A stretch of DNA of 7,293 nt from Desulfovibrio sp. (GTDB lineage: Bacteria > Desulfobacterota > Desulfovibrionia > Desulfovibrionales > Desulfovibrionaceae). Below, piece by piece: positions 7,138-7,293 of this stretch (the stretch's first letter is position 1; every line of letters begins with the position of its first letter). The stretch is taken from assembly GCA_031270875.1 (NCBI GenBank), contig JAISXC010000303.1:1-7293 (forward strand), given 5' to 3'. The notes below the pieces were generated by a model. That model worked only from the letters and a program-made list of their open reading frames with translations, did not search any database and had not been told where the DNA came from. Both the position numbers and the translations under genes were made by a program.

Positions 7138-7293
7138 ATGAGCCAGGCTCTGGATGAACAAGGGAACAACGCCAGCGACGACAATCTGATACAACTGGTC
7201 ACATTCCGCATCGCCGAGGAGGAATTCGGCGTCGACATTCTCGCGGTACAGGAAATCATACGTCTGATGCAGATAACCATGGTGCCGCGCGCG
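7138..7293 (+). CDS. cheW: Chemotaxis coupling protein CheW, N-terminal part (partial)
   Basis: CheW links methyl-accepting chemoreceptors to the kinase CheA in the cytoplasmic signalling array. The first 52 codons are present and the gene runs off the window. After a polar, Asn/Asp-rich tail of about 17 residues, residues 18-51 read IQLVTFRIAEEEFGVDILAV, then QEIIR and a TMVPRA end, matching the first beta strands of the CheW SH3-like domain and the conserved VPRAP loop. The start at 7138 has a strong GGAGGGG ribosome-binding site (7126-7132) with 5 nt spacing. A FliA-type promoter lies about 90 bp upstream. CheW and the related CheV begin alike; the short N-terminus favours CheW, but a receiver domain further on (CheV) cannot be excluded because the rest is unseen. 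Confidence 0.9.
   Translation, partial: MSQALDEQGNNASDDNLIQLVTFRIAEEEFGVDILAVQEIIRLMQITMVPRA

Noticed and set aside
6462..7280. 272-codon minus-strand ORF opposite GT8 and cheW
   Set aside because: Antisense shadow covering two supported genes and a promoter; low-complexity translation without domains.

Overview
This window looks like chromosomal DNA from a motile, Gram-negative, anaerobic delta-proteobacterium, most like Desulfovibrio and its relatives (Desulfovibrionaceae). The assignment is an inference. It rests on the moderately GC-rich coding sequence, the style of the MotA/MotB, CheW and AsmA proteins, and a complete cobyric acid synthase of the anaerobic cobalamin pathway. No species is claimed. 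No mobile elements, tRNA/rRNA genes or CRISPR arrays are visible.

Layout: the left end holds a flagellar stator operon on the minus strand, motA followed by the first 21 codons of motB, which runs off the window. A sigma-28 (FliA)-type promoter lies upstream of motA. Next, also on the minus strand, is a 608-residue AsmA-family envelope protein. It is divergent from cobQ (cobyric acid synthase, plus strand), and the 191-bp gap between them carries a good sigma-70-like promoter for the asmA-like gene. Downstream of cobQ comes a plus-strand group: a membrane-anchored receiver-Hpt phosphorelay protein with no kinase domain, a short reading frame in another frame that looks like its displaced C-terminal module, and a GT8-family glycosyltransferase joined to that short frame by an ATGA overlap. 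The right end holds the first 52 codons of cheW, preceded by a second, stronger FliA-type promoter and a strong ribosome-binding site.

How it fits together: both ends of the window (stator and chemotaxis coupling protein) appear to belong to the late flagellar regulon. In between are cobalamin synthesis, envelope assembly, phosphorelay signalling and a glycosyltransferase. The points most worth a second look are the likely frameshift at the end of the receiver-Hpt gene, the two matching FliA promoters, palindromes at the predicted motA transcription start, a stem-loop at the predicted 5' end of the cheW mRNA, a possible leader peptide coupled to cobQ, and an inverted repeat next to the ribosome-binding site of the receiver-Hpt gene. 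I do not see a clearly new multi-gene system. The receiver-Hpt/GT8 pair beside a chemotaxis gene is the nearest candidate.
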